A stretch of 64,000 bases of DNA from Taibaiella helva (lineage in GTDB: Bacteria > Bacteroidota > Bacteroidia > Chitinophagales > Chitinophagaceae). The stretch is from positions 1-64,000 of the forward strand of contig NZ_QUZZ01000018.1 in NCBI RefSeq assembly GCF_003545695.1. The letters run 5' to 3'. The position numbers were made by a program, and so were the translations under genes. The notes beneath the pieces are model-generated. The model was not told the origin of the DNA. It ran no database searches and saw nothing but the letters and a program-made list of their open reading frames with translations. Every line of letters starts with the position of its first letter. Position 1 is the first letter of the stretch. Positions 43,849-53,191 of this stretch are shown here, one piece after another.

Positions 43849-44778
43849 ATGACCAGCAGCACAGAAGAGCAAACGCCGCACGCCGCATCGCTTACCAGGC
43901 CTCCGCTACGGTATAAGACCCGGATCGCGCCGACGCCGAGCGGCTTCCTGCACCTGGGCAATGTTCTTTCCTTTGCGCTGACAGCTTTGCTCGCCGAACG
44001 TTACCAGGCCACCATTGTATTGCGCATAGACGATATGGACCAACAGCGCGTACGTCCGGAATATGTACAGGATATCTTCGATACCCTCAATTTCCTGGAG
44101 TTGCCCTGGCACGAAGGCCCCCGCGATGCCGCTTCCTTTGCCGGCGAATATGCGCAGCGGCACCGCATGCCTTTATACAGGCAGGCATTAGAGCAGCTAA
44201 AGGACCGGGGCAAGGCATTTGCCTGCAACTGCTCCCGCAAGGACATCCTGCAGCTCGACATCTCAGGCCGGTACACCGGCGCCTGCCTGGATCGCAACCT
44301 GGATCCCGGTCAGCCCGGCCTTTCCTGGCGGCTCGATACCAGGAAGCCGGAACCGCTTATGATGAACACACTGCAAGGGGCCGTTGCTGTTGCTTTACCG
44401 GAAGATCAGCAATACTTTGTTGTACGGAAAAAGGACGGTTGTCCAGCCTATCAATTGTCGTCGGTAGTGGACGATGCCCATTTCGGCATCAACTTTATCG
44501 TAAGGGGACAGGACCTTTATGCGTCTACCATAGCGCAGCTTTACCTTGCATGTGTATTGGGTAATGATGCTTTTCAACGCAGCTTGTTTTACCATCACCC
44601 TTTGCTGATATTGCCCGATGGCAGCAAGCTATCCAAATCGGCCGGCGCCACTTCTGTGCGCTACCTGCGCCGGGAGGGGAAAACACCTTCGGCTGTCTTT
44701 ACCCTGATCGGCAACCAGCTGGGCATTCCGGGAGCGCTGAAGGACTGGCGGGGACTCAGTATGCTGCTGCCGACGTAA
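43849..44778 (+). CDS. gluQ: Glutamyl-Q tRNA(Asp) synthetase (GluQ-type)
   Basis: 309 aa, about 60-65% of a full glutamyl-tRNA synthetase and lacking the anticodon-binding domain. Class I motifs: HLGN (35-38, in PTPSGFLHLGNVLSF) and KLSKS (260-264). The zinc site expected of GluQ proteins is present: Cys126, Cys128, Tyr142 and Cys146 (CNCSRK ... YTGAC). These enzymes attach glutamate to queuosine-34 of tRNA-Asp. A tRNA-Asp(GTC) gene lies about 130 bp upstream on the other strand, which fits the function. A divergent short GluRS could look similar, but the zinc spacing favours GluQ. Confidence 0.85.
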   Translation: MTSSTEEQTPHAASLTRPPLRYKTRIAPTPSGFLHLGNVLSFALTALLAERYQATIVLRIDDMDQQRVRPEYVQDIFDTLNFLELPWHEGPRDAASFAGEYAQRHRMPLYRQALEQLKDRGKAFACNCSRKDILQLDISGRYTGACLDRNLDPGQPGLSWRLDTRKPEPLMMNTLQGAVAVALPEDQQYFVVRKKDGCPAYQLSSVVDDAHFGINFIVRGQDLYASTIAQLYLACVLGNDAFQRSLFYHHPLLILPDGSKLSKSAGATSVRYLRREGKTPSAVFTLIGNQLGIPGALKDWRGLSMLLPT

Positions 44779-44837
44779 TAATAAACTTCAGAGAGAAGAC
44801 CCGGCAGCGTACCGTTGTGAAGCACTTCCGGCTTGAC

Positions 44838-47219
44838 TTAGAAACGTATCCGCTGTATCCGCATTGCATTGAAGATGGCCAGCAGCGCCACACCAACATC
44901 GGCAAAGACGGCTTCCCACATCGTAGCCAGTCCGCCTGCGCCCAGGATAAGCACAATGCCTTTGACCAAGAAAGCCAGGATAATGTTTTGCCACACCACC
45001 CGGTTGGTCGCCTTGCCGATCCGGATAGCCTTCGGAATGCGGGAGGGCTGATCGGTCTGGATAATGACATCCGCTGTTTCGATAGCAGCATCGCTGCCCA
45101 GTCCGCCCATAGCCATACCCACATCGCTGAGGGCCAGTACGGGTGCATCGTTGATGCCATCGCCTACGAAGGCGATCACTTTACTTTTATCCTGCTGCTG
45201 CTCCGTTACCTTCTGCACTTTGCCATCGGGCAGCAGATCGCCGAAAGCCTTGTCGATATGCAATGCCCGGGCAACCTTATCAACGACCGATTGTTTGTCA
45301 CCGGAAAGCATCATCGTCGCGATCCCTTCCCGCTGCAGCTCTGCGATGGCCTGGAGACTATCTTCTTTGATCTCGTCGGCAATGGTAAGATAGCCGGCCA
45401 GCCGGCCGTCAACAGCAGCGATCACGATGGTATCGCTGATGTCGCGCAACGCATCTGTGTCGCCGATACCCATTTTATCCATCAGCTTGAGGTTGCCGGC
45501 CAGTACGGTCCTGCTGCCGATAAGGCCTTTGATGCCATGCCCGCCGATCTCTTCAAGCCCTTCGACGCGCAGTTCCCTGGCTGCATCGCCGGCATAGGCG
45601 ACCACGGCCCGGGCGACAGGGTGGGTGGATGCCGCTTCCAGCGCGGCGACCAGCGGCAGCCAGTCGGCTTCGGGCAGCACCAGGCTTTTGACTTCCTGCA
45701 CCTTGAAAACGCCTTTGGTCAACGTGCCGGTCTTATCCATAATGACCATATTGACCTTCTGCATCAGGTCGAGATAATTGGAGCCCTTGAAAAGAATGCC
45801 GTGGCGGGAAGCAGCGCCGATGCCGCCGAAGTAACCCAGGGGAATAGAGATCACGAGAGCGCAGGGACAGGAGATGACCAGGAAGATGAGCGCACGGTAC
45901 AGCCATTGGTTAACATTATAGGGCTGCACGAAAAAGTAGGGGAGCAGCACGATGCCGATCGCCAGGAAAACCACGACCGGCGTGTAGATGCGGGAGAACC
46001 TCCGGATAAATTGTTCCGTTCTGGCCTTACGCGTAGTGGCTTCCTGCACCATAGACAGGATGCGGGCCAGGGAGCTGTCGTTGTACAACTTGGTTACCCT
46101 CAGCTCCACTACCTTGTCCTGGTTAATCATGCCGGCCAATACGGTTTCTCCTTTGCTGATGCTGGCGGGCTTGCTTTCGCCTGTGAGCGCTGCGGTGTTA
46201 AAGACGCTGCCGGGACTCAGCATCTCGCCATCCAGCGGTACCTTGTCCCCGGCCCTGATCTGTACAATATCGCCGACCAACACGTTGTCCGGCGGCACTT
46301 CTTCAAAACTGCCGTTCCGCTGTACCCAGGCCGAGGCAGGCCGTATATCCAGCAGGGCCTTGATGCTGCGTTTGGCACGGTTTACCGCGGCATCCTGGAA
46401 CAATTCCCCGATCGCATAGAACAGCATGACAGCCACCCCTTCAGGATACTCGCCAATGAAAAAAGCGCCTACCGTGGCCAGGGTCATCAGCAGGAATTCG
46501 GTGAACACATCGCCCTTTACGATCAGTCTTACCCCTTGCCAGGCTACCGGCAGGCCGACAGGAAGATAGGCCAGTCCGTACCACAAGGGACGCGTCCAGC
46601 CTTTGAAAAAGCCAGGGTGTATAAAATTGTCGGCGGCAACGCCCAGCAGCAGCATAAGCAGGCTGACCGCCGTGGGCGCATATATTTTCCAGGCTGCCCT
46701 TTCGCCGGCAGCTGCCCCATGCTGGTGGCCGTCTTTATGGTCATGCCCTTCATGTCCATGGTCTTTACCTTTTGTAGAAAGAAGCGGGAATCCGCTTTGC
46801 TGTATGGCTTGCAAGATGCGACCTGCATCGGTCAGGGTCTTGTCGTATTCTATACGGGCATTGCCCGTGGCCGATACCGATATGTCGAGCACGCCCGGAT
46901 GTTTCCTGAGCAGGTTTTCCAACGCTGTGGCTTCGTTGATCTCTCTTATCCGTTGGACCTCGGTAAGCAGGTGGCCGTAACGTTGCGTGATCGCAGCGCC
47001 TTCTTTGAGGGCTATACCCCTGATCTGCTCCAGGCTGATGACCAAAGGATCGAAGTGGAAGCACAGCTGCGCGGGTTCTTTGTCCCCGCCTTTGGCAAGG
47101 TGTACTTTTTCAAGCCCTTTCCGCTCTTGCAGGGCTGTAACGAGCCGCCGGATACAAGCATCCTTTTCATCGGGAACACCAGGTAGTACCAGCTCCAGCG
47201 CTATTTTTATTTTTTGCAT
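44838..47219 (-). CDS. Zn/Cd/Co-type heavy-metal P1B ATPase
   Basis: 793 aa. CPC metal site in the membrane (451-453, SCPCALVISIPLG), phosphorylation motif DKTGTLTKG (Asp495), THPVARAVVAYA (HP motif) and GDGINDAPVLALSDVGMAMG. These identify a Zn/Cd/Co(/Pb)-exporting P1B ATPase (ZntA/CadA group). The N-terminus holds two ferredoxin-like halves that lack the CxxC metal site, then a His-rich linker (DHGHEGHDHKDGHQHG). The gene is followed upstream (same strand) by a DUF6660 gene, a partner often seen near metal efflux genes in Bacteroidota. Confidence 0.93.
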   Translation of the reverse strand: MQKIKIALELVLPGVPDEKDACIRRLVTALQERKGLEKVHLAKGGDKEPAQLCFHFDPLVISLEQIRGIALKEGAAITQRYGHLLTEVQRIREINEATALENLLRKHPGVLDISVSATGNARIEYDKTLTDAGRILQAIQQSGFPLLSTKGKDHGHEGHDHKDGHQHGAAAGERAAWKIYAPTAVSLLMLLLGVAADNFIHPGFFKGWTRPLWYGLAYLPVGLPVAWQGVRLIVKGDVFTEFLLMTLATVGAFFIGEYPEGVAVMLFYAIGELFQDAAVNRAKRSIKALLDIRPASAWVQRNGSFEEVPPDNVLVGDIVQIRAGDKVPLDGEMLSPGSVFNTAALTGESKPASISKGETVLAGMINQDKVVELRVTKLYNDSSLARILSMVQEATTRKARTEQFIRRFSRIYTPVVVFLAIGIVLLPYFFVQPYNVNQWLYRALIFLVISCPCALVISIPLGYFGGIGAASRHGILFKGSNYLDLMQKVNMVIMDKTGTLTKGVFKVQEVKSLVLPEADWLPLVAALEAASTHPVARAVVAYAGDAARELRVEGLEEIGGHGIKGLIGSRTVLAGNLKLMDKMGIGDTDALRDISDTIVIAAVDGRLAGYLTIADEIKEDSLQAIAELQREGIATMMLSGDKQSVVDKVARALHIDKAFGDLLPDGKVQKVTEQQQDKSKVIAFVGDGINDAPVLALSDVGMAMGGLGSDAAIETADVIIQTDQPSRIPKAIRIGKATNRVVWQNIILAFLVKGIVLILGAGGLATMWEAVFADVGVALLAIFNAMRIQRIRF

Positions 47220-47320
47220 GATTGTCTTGTAAAGAAATGAGAAAAGCAGGCATCACCGGCGAAAGGCCACTTTGGTGCGGGACTCTTTTCCGCAGGTCTG
47301 CCCGGTACCCTTAAAGCAGA

Positions 47321-47644
47321 TCAGGACAAGCGAGGCGGCTGCCATATGGACAGCATAATATTGTTGGGAAAGCGATCGCGGTGAAGAGGAAAAAGAATAT
47401 CCTGCTCTGGTGGCAGCCATAGAGCGCCGGGCAAAGCGGGCGCGGGGAGGGTAAAGGCGACAACGCAGCAGGCACACTGGCAAAGAGGAGAACAAGTATC
47501 GTTATGTGCGGCAGCATCCGGATGTCCGGTTATCCTGTGCAGCGGCTGCAGCTGCTGTTCCTGTCCCAGGGTCTGCCTGTCGCTGCAGGGAATGCAGCTT
47601 AAGGTCAGTACCAGTATTGCCAGGACCAGGGACAGCCATTTCAT
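47321..47644 (-). CDS. DUF6660 family protein
   Basis: 107 aa from the ATG at 47644 (MKWLSLVLAILVLTLSCIPC, signal/membrane segment). Family pattern: a His/Asp-rich middle, a Cys cluster (CSPLCQCACC), then the typical end SIWQPPRLS. Function unknown; such proteins often sit beside metal resistance genes in this phylum, here ~100 bp upstream of the P-type ATPase on the same strand, so co-regulation by metal is plausible (inference). Confidence 0.78.
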   Translation of the reverse strand: MKWLSLVLAILVLTLSCIPCSDRQTLGQEQQLQPLHRITGHPDAAAHNDTCSPLCQCACCVVAFTLPAPALPGALWLPPEQDILFPLHRDRFPNNIMLSIWQPPRLS

Positions 47645-47893
47645 GTAAACAAATATAAGCAATTATGGGCATAGCCTTTCCAGAGTACCAATACCGTACC
47701 CCTGTACGCTGCAATTTGTCTGATTCTGCCGTAGTTAAAATCTGTATTGCACCTTGCCGTACCGGCACTGACGATAGCTTTGTCGTATCAACCCGGCCTG
47801 TTCTGCTTTTGCGGGGTTGCGCAACTACCCGTAAGAGGGCTCGGTGCAGAAGAAAATCTTCATTTACTTTTGCAGGAAATCAGAGGAAGAAAT

Positions 47894-49567
47894 ATGGCCG
47901 ACAAGGTTATTTATTTTAAGGAAAACGACATTCGGGGCATAGCCATGCCGGAGCGTTTTACGTTTCCTTTTTATTATGAGCCCCACCCATTGGCCAAGAT
48001 AGCGGCTGAGGAGCTGAAGCACCTCCTGGAAACGCAGACCGGGCTTGATCATAATTTCGGTCTTGACAGGGATGCGCATGGCATGGCCATCGGCAAAATG
48101 TTTGGCATCCTGGTCGTGCAGGATGGCGGGGGAAGGTTGGGCTATTTATCTGCCTTTTCCGGGAAGCTGGGCAATTCGAACAGCCATCTTCGCTTTGTGC
48201 CGCCTGTTTTTGATATGCTGGCAGAAGATAGCTTCTTCCTTAAGGAGCAGTATATATTGAACGACATCAATCGCCAGGTTAAGGACATCGAGACCAGCGA
48301 AAGCTACACCGCCCTGCAGCAGGAGCTGAAAGGCCTGATCCTGCAGGTGGAAAAAGAAATATCCGGCTTTAAGACCTTGCTCAAAGCCAACAAGCTGGAT
48401 CGTAAAAGGCAACGCGAAGAGCAAAGAAACAGCCTGTCCCCGGAAGCGTACGCCGGATTTGAGGCCCTGATGATCAAGTCCAGCCTACACGATAAGCATC
48501 GCCTGGCGGTGCTCAATGCGGTATGTGAAGCGCGGTTAAGCCAGCTGCGCAGCCGTATGGCGCCGTATGACGGCCGCATAGCAGCATTAAAGAAAGCGCG
48601 TAAGGAAAAATCGGCAGCGTTGCAGCAGCAGCTTTTTGAGCAATATACTTTCCTCAATCAATACGGACACAGGCGGAGCCTGCAGGATATTTTCAGCGAA
48701 ACGGTTTTAGGCGTGCCTTCAGCTGCCGGGGAATGCGCTACGCCGAAGCTGCTGCAATATGCCTTCCTTAAGGGATACAAGCCTCTTGCGATGGCTGAGT
48801 TCTGGTGGGGCGCATCACCCAGATCGGAGATCAGGGTGCATGGGCAGTTTTATCCTGCATGTACCGGGAAATGCAAACCCATACTGAAGCATATGCTGGA
48901 AGGAATGGCGCTGGACGAGGACCCTTTGTTAATCAATCCTGGCGCGCTCAAGGCGCTCGATGTCCTCTTTGAAGACGATCATTTTGTGGTCGTTAACAAG
49001 CCGCATGGCCTGCTTTCGGTGCCCGGCATCCATATCCGCGATTCGGTTTACCTGCGGTTGAAGCAGGCTTTTAAAACCATCGAGCCGATGATGATCCACC
49101 GGCTCGACATGGCTACCTCGGGTTTGCTGGTCGTGGCCAAAACAAGGGCGGCGCACAAGCATATCCAGCAACAGTTCCTGAAGCGCACCGTGACCAAACG
49201 CTATACTGCATTGCTCAACTGCGAAGTGCAAAACCGGGAAGGCGAGATCAGCCTGCCCCTGCGTGGCGACCCGGACAACCGTCCGAGGCAGCTGGTCTGT
49301 TTTGAGATGGGTAAGAAAGCCGTAACCCGGTGGAAAGTGATAGAACATAAAGACGGCCGGACTAAGATCCACTTCTGGCCCCTTACCGGCCGCACGCACC
49401 AGCTGCGGATGCATGCCGCGCACGAGCTGGGTCTTAATGCGCCTATTGTGGGTGATGACCTGTATGGTACTGCCGCCGAAAGGCTGTACCTGCATGCCGC
49501 CTGTCTTGAATTTATACACCCGGTATCCGGAGCCAGGATGAGCTTCGAGCTGAAGGAGGCCTTCTGA
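47894..49567 (+). CDS. RluA-family pseudouridine synthase with long N-terminal extension
   Basis: 557 aa from ATG 47894 (MADKVIYFKENDIRGIAMPE); an upstream in-frame reading from 47747 has no sensible N-terminus. The catalytic domain is in the C-terminal ~200 residues: HRLDMATSGLLVVAKT holds the catalytic Asp (HRLD), followed by LKRTVTKRYTALLNCEV and GRTHQLRMHAAHELG. The N-terminal ~320 residues (helical, DUF-like) are not an S4 domain; similar extended forms exist in Bacteroidota. Uridine target in rRNA or tRNA unknown. Confidence 0.9.
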   Translation: MADKVIYFKENDIRGIAMPERFTFPFYYEPHPLAKIAAEELKHLLETQTGLDHNFGLDRDAHGMAIGKMFGILVVQDGGGRLGYLSAFSGKLGNSNSHLRFVPPVFDMLAEDSFFLKEQYILNDINRQVKDIETSESYTALQQELKGLILQVEKEISGFKTLLKANKLDRKRQREEQRNSLSPEAYAGFEALMIKSSLHDKHRLAVLNAVCEARLSQLRSRMAPYDGRIAALKKARKEKSAALQQQLFEQYTFLNQYGHRRSLQDIFSETVLGVPSAAGECATPKLLQYAFLKGYKPLAMAEFWWGASPRSEIRVHGQFYPACTGKCKPILKHMLEGMALDEDPLLINPGALKALDVLFEDDHFVVVNKPHGLLSVPGIHIRDSVYLRLKQAFKTIEPMMIHRLDMATSGLLVVAKTRAAHKHIQQQFLKRTVTKRYTALLNCEVQNREGEISLPLRGDPDNRPRQLVCFEMGKKAVTRWKVIEHKDGRTKIHFWPLTGRTHQLRMHAAHELGLNAPIVGDDLYGTAAERLYLHAACLEFIHPVSGARMSFELKEAF

Positions 49568-49773
49568 GACCATGCAATTCTGTAGGTGGCCGGTGAGTAT
49601 TCGGAAGGTTTCGAGGGATGCTCCTGAAGATACACTTCCTGGTAGCCGCCTTTCTGAAAATTACCGGTCGGCGCTTTCCTGGCCCCGCTCAGTATATTCA
49701 AAAAACGATAACACCAAAACTGGTTAAAAGGTATTTGAATTCCTTACTTTTCTATGAAATCAGAATCTGTATC

Positions 49774-50877
49774 GTGTTGAAAAAAGACAACCATCTGTGG
49801 GAATTGGCTAAGCTGTTCTTCAAGCTTGGCTGCATCGGCTTTGGCGGCCCTGCCGTCCATATAGCCATGATGGAAAAGGAAGTCGTCCGGAAAAAGAAAT
49901 GGATGAGCCCGGAACACTTTCTTGACCTGGTGGGCGCAACGAACCTGATACCGGGGCCTAATTCAACTGAAATGACCATGCATTGCGGGCAGGAACGTGC
50001 AGGATGGAAAGGACTTATTATAGCTGGTTTATGTTTTATACTTCCTGCAGTGATCATAACTGCTGTATTTGCCTGGGCATACCGTAAATACGGCAACTTA
50101 CCGGAAGTCGCCCCCTTCCTGTATGGCATCAAACCGGCAATAATTGCGGTAGTACTATCGGCCATGTATTCGCTCGGCAGGAAAGCATTCAAGACAACCG
50201 TATTATGGATTGTGGGTATTCTTTGCACGGTTGCCGTCTTGATGGGAGCTAATGAAATTGCCGTTCTGTTCGGCGCCGGTCTTGCTGGCATTTGTTTGCA
50301 CCTGGTACAGGCGAAAAATACTTTGAACAGTATCATGCCTATGATAATCGCACCCTTTACGAATACCCAGGTATTCTGGGTTTTTCTTAAGATCGGTTCA
50401 ATCTTATATGGCAGCGGTTATGTGCTGTTTGCCTTTCTTGACGCCGAGCTTGTCCGTAAAGGAATGATCACAAAACAAGTGCTGGCAGATGCTATAGCCG
50501 TCGGGCAGTTTACGCCTGGTCCTGTATTCTCCTCCGCAACCTTTATCGGCTGGCAGCTGTCAGGGATTGGCGGTGCTTTAGCGGCTACAGTCGGGATCTT
50601 CCTGCCTTCTTTTTTGTTTGTTGCATTAGTGAACCCTTTTATGCCGCGACTGCGCCAATCAAAAATAATGGCTGCCTTTCTGGACGCTGTAAATGCAGCA
50701 TCGGTAGCGATTGTTTTTGCTGTATGTGCAGAACTGTTCAACTATTCAATCCAGGATTGGCGTACCGTCTTAATTGCAGTCGTTAGCCTTGCTCTTATTT
50801 TTCTTTTCAAAAATCTTAATACAGCATATATTGTAGCTGGCGGCGCCGTGCTCGGGTATTTGCTTCACCTGATTTAA
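49774..50877 (+). CDS. Chromate transporter family (ChrA-like) protein
   Basis: 367 aa from a GTG at 49774 (TTG 49777 also possible). Two CHR halves with about ten membrane spans: first half LGCIGFGGPAVHIAMMEKEV...NLIPGPNSTEMTMHCG, second half LKIGSILYGSGYVLFAFLDA...AVGQFTPGPVFSSATFIGW. The duplicated PGP motif is typical. Members export chromate or other oxyanions. The start is uncertain: an ATG at 49754 in another frame reads MKSESVSC then stops, so a small frameshift near the AAAAAA run may have altered the natural N-terminus. Confidence 0.85.
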   Translation: MLKKDNHLWELAKLFFKLGCIGFGGPAVHIAMMEKEVVRKKKWMSPEHFLDLVGATNLIPGPNSTEMTMHCGQERAGWKGLIIAGLCFILPAVIITAVFAWAYRKYGNLPEVAPFLYGIKPAIIAVVLSAMYSLGRKAFKTTVLWIVGILCTVAVLMGANEIAVLFGAGLAGICLHLVQAKNTLNSIMPMIIAPFTNTQVFWVFLKIGSILYGSGYVLFAFLDAELVRKGMITKQVLADAIAVGQFTPGPVFSSATFIGWQLSGIGGALAATVGIFLPSFLFVALVNPFMPRLRQSKIMAAFLDAVNAASVAIVFAVCAELFNYSIQDWRTVLIAVVSLALIFLFKNLNTAYIVAGGAVLGYLLHLI

Positions 50878-51155
50878 AAAGGCCTTGCATTTTTAAATGG
50901 TTATCTGGGAACGGGGTCAGTCCTGTGTAGTCTGTTACGTTTCTTCACTATTTCAGTGCATTTTGAAAGTCTATAAGTTGGTAGTTCGCATCATGGTTCA
51001 TTATTGCCTGATCCTATCATGGTTGTTTGATCATTTCTTTTATGATCAGTGATACCTTCAAGATCCGGGATATACGCATCCGCATGTTCCGTTTTTGAAA
51101 GTTCCGACGTAATAATTTATCTTTCGTTTAAACAAATAAATAATAGTGTTCGTAA
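50878..51155. other. Intergenic region
   Basis: No gene recognised between the ChrA gene and the terminator hairpin. Sequence is A+T-rich near 50980-51140. Confidence 0.4.
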
Positions 51156-51189
51156 AAATGGACGAGGTGATCAATCACCTCGTCCATTT
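51156..51189. terminator. Strong bidirectional terminator
   Basis: Perfect 15-bp stem (AAATGGACGAGGTGA with its complement) closed by TCAA, between the ChrA gene and the leftward T9SS gene. Confidence 0.85.
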
Positions 51190-51242
51190 CATATTTGACA
51201 ATTAGTGAGCGCGTCCTTAGAAAGCTCAGATTCAGTGTAGGG

Positions 51243-52640
51243 TTACTTTTTCGTTACTTTCCTTACAACGGTAGTGTTGCCTGCCTGCAGATGGATTGTA
51301 TAATTGCCAGGTGAAAGCTTTGCTGCATCGATGGTTATGGAATTACCGCTGCCTGTGATAAGAGGATGTACTGCTTTGCCACTGAGATCATAAACGGTAA
51401 CCGCTGTTATGACATCTGTGGCACGGATCGAAAACCTGGTGGTCGAGGGATTAGGAAAAATGATCACATCGCTGTTGTCATTACTGAGGCTTATCTGCTG
51501 AACGGTGCTGTAGGCTGCAGCGCCGTCCTGGTCAACCATTTTAAGGCGATAATAATTCAGCCCTTTAGCAGGGTTTATATCGTCATAGCCGTACTCCTGC
51601 CATCCGTCTGCTTCGCGAAACGGAATGCTGACAATGCTTTCGAAATGCTTGTCGTCGGGAGCGCTGCGTTGTAATTCAAAATGAGAGAAGAGCCTGGCGC
51701 TTCCTGCCTTCCAGGCAAGGCGAACCGAGCTTCCCGACTTCCGGGCCGTAAAATCTATAAGGGTAACAGGAAGCACCACACCGGTATTGGCATTAAAGGA
51801 CGCCGTATTATAAGCCAGGAAAGCCTGATCGCTGTTTCCACTCAATTTATGTACAAAGCGGGCAACTGAACCGATATTGGCGCCGGTAATACCGAAATCA
51901 GCCAGATCGAAACCAACCATTCTCAGCGGCCGCAAGCCCTGGAGGCCTGCATTATAAGTTGGCGGATTTCCCGGGTCGTAGAATTTCCAGCTGCCATTAG
52001 CGACCACACTGATATTGGAGAGGCTTACAGCTATGGGATGGCCTACTACTACACCAGAGGCATTTTCGAAGGAGAAGGTATCGAGGCTGCCGGCTGCCGG
52101 CGGTTGTCCAACCTGTGTTACGATAATATCGGGTGTATTGTCACCAATAGAGCCTGTATTTAAGCTGGAAACATTATAATTCATCTTTGACGATGGGACG
52201 TTGAAAATAGCTGTCCCGAGGTCCAGGCCGTTGACGCCATCGCTGAGATATTGGCTGAGATTATTGGTAACAGGCAAAGGGAGTACATTGCCGCTGCCGC
52301 CGCCATATAAATTACCTACCCCAATAACCGTGCCGGTGCCAGGTGTAATGGAATTGTTGGCCAATGTAAACGAATTGAAAACTGCCGGTTGAAAAGCGAC
52401 AGCGTTATCGGTCAGAACAGCATTGCTGACGCCGGTAGCGAAAGTAGTTCCGTTGTACGTGAAAGCTAACAGCTGGTGACTGCTATCCGGTTGTACGGAA
52501 CTTACTGAAGCAGCGCTGGAAGACCAGAATCCGTGGTAATCTGTAAAAACGCCTGTGACGGGGGATTGTCCATACAATGTGCCTGTGATTGCAGATAAAG
52601 TGACAAAAATTGTCGCAGGAAAGATGATTTTCATAGTCAT
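51243..52640 (-). CDS. T9SS-exported hypothetical protein
   Basis: 465 aa from the ATG at 52640 (MTMKIIFPATIFVTLSAITG, signal peptide; ATG 52634 also possible). A beta-rich body (LLAFTYNGTTFATGVSNAVL ... VARFVHKLSGNSDQAFLAYN) has the look of PEP-CTERM-like surface proteins. A linker shared with other cargo (FSHFELQRSAPDDKHFESIV, NYYRLKMVDQDGAA) precedes the T9SS type A tail (IIFPNPSTTRFSIRATDVIT...). Function unknown. Confidence 0.82.
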   Translation of the reverse strand: MTMKIIFPATIFVTLSAITGTLYGQSPVTGVFTDYHGFWSSSAASVSSVQPDSSHQLLAFTYNGTTFATGVSNAVLTDNAVAFQPAVFNSFTLANNSITPGTGTVIGVGNLYGGGSGNVLPLPVTNNLSQYLSDGVNGLDLGTAIFNVPSSKMNYNVSSLNTGSIGDNTPDIIVTQVGQPPAAGSLDTFSFENASGVVVGHPIAVSLSNISVVANGSWKFYDPGNPPTYNAGLQGLRPLRMVGFDLADFGITGANIGSVARFVHKLSGNSDQAFLAYNTASFNANTGVVLPVTLIDFTARKSGSSVRLAWKAGSARLFSHFELQRSAPDDKHFESIVSIPFREADGWQEYGYDDINPAKGLNYYRLKMVDQDGAAAYSTVQQISLSNDNSDVIIFPNPSTTRFSIRATDVITAVTVYDLSGKAVHPLITGSGNSITIDAAKLSPGNYTIHLQAGNTTVVRKVTKK

Positions 52641-53191
52641 ATCATTTAATATCGGCGCAAAATTAGGTTGCACTAATCGATAAATTATGTGAAGTGGGAT
52701 TTGTCGAGGAAATACTACGGGGAAGTACAAGTTGTTGGGGTTGGTCTATCATGCCTTTATTACGCGCATTGAACTAGAGGATAGCGCGGCTTTAAGCAGA
52801 TCTAAGAGACCGTAATGGGTTGCATCCGCATACTTCGGTAATATCGGCTACGGCAGTGTCAGTTATCGCGATGATTACGACCAGAGCTTTCACATCTAAA
52901 TTGCAGACACTTATCTGTGAAGTATTTAATGAGCGCGCGGCAGAACCTCTGGGATTCCCTGGTTCAACATTTAATGTTCCCTTCATGGCCGATGACTTCT
53001 TCCGTAAAATGTTGATACTCTCGAATAAAAAAACAGATCTTTTTCCTTTTGGCCGTCTTATTGGAGCGTAGCCTTTCGGCCTGCCGTATTCAATACTTCA
53101 ATGTTGTTTTAGGGAATACTGGCGGGACAATTGTCCTGCCCAGGAGCGGGATTTTTTTTCAATTTTGTAGCATTCCCATAAAAATAGAGAC
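52641..53191. other. Divergent intergenic region with a GGACAATTGTCC palindrome
   Basis: 551 bp with short open frames on both strands that show no recognisable protein family. At 53117-53134 lies an inverted repeat centred on GGACAATTGTCC, just upstream of the rightward SDR gene; it could be an operator or part of a hairpin followed by TTTTTTTT. Confidence 0.4.

Noticed and set aside
52820-53071. 83-aa open frame before the SDR gene.
   Set aside because: No recognisable family or start signal, and comparable open frames exist on the other strand.
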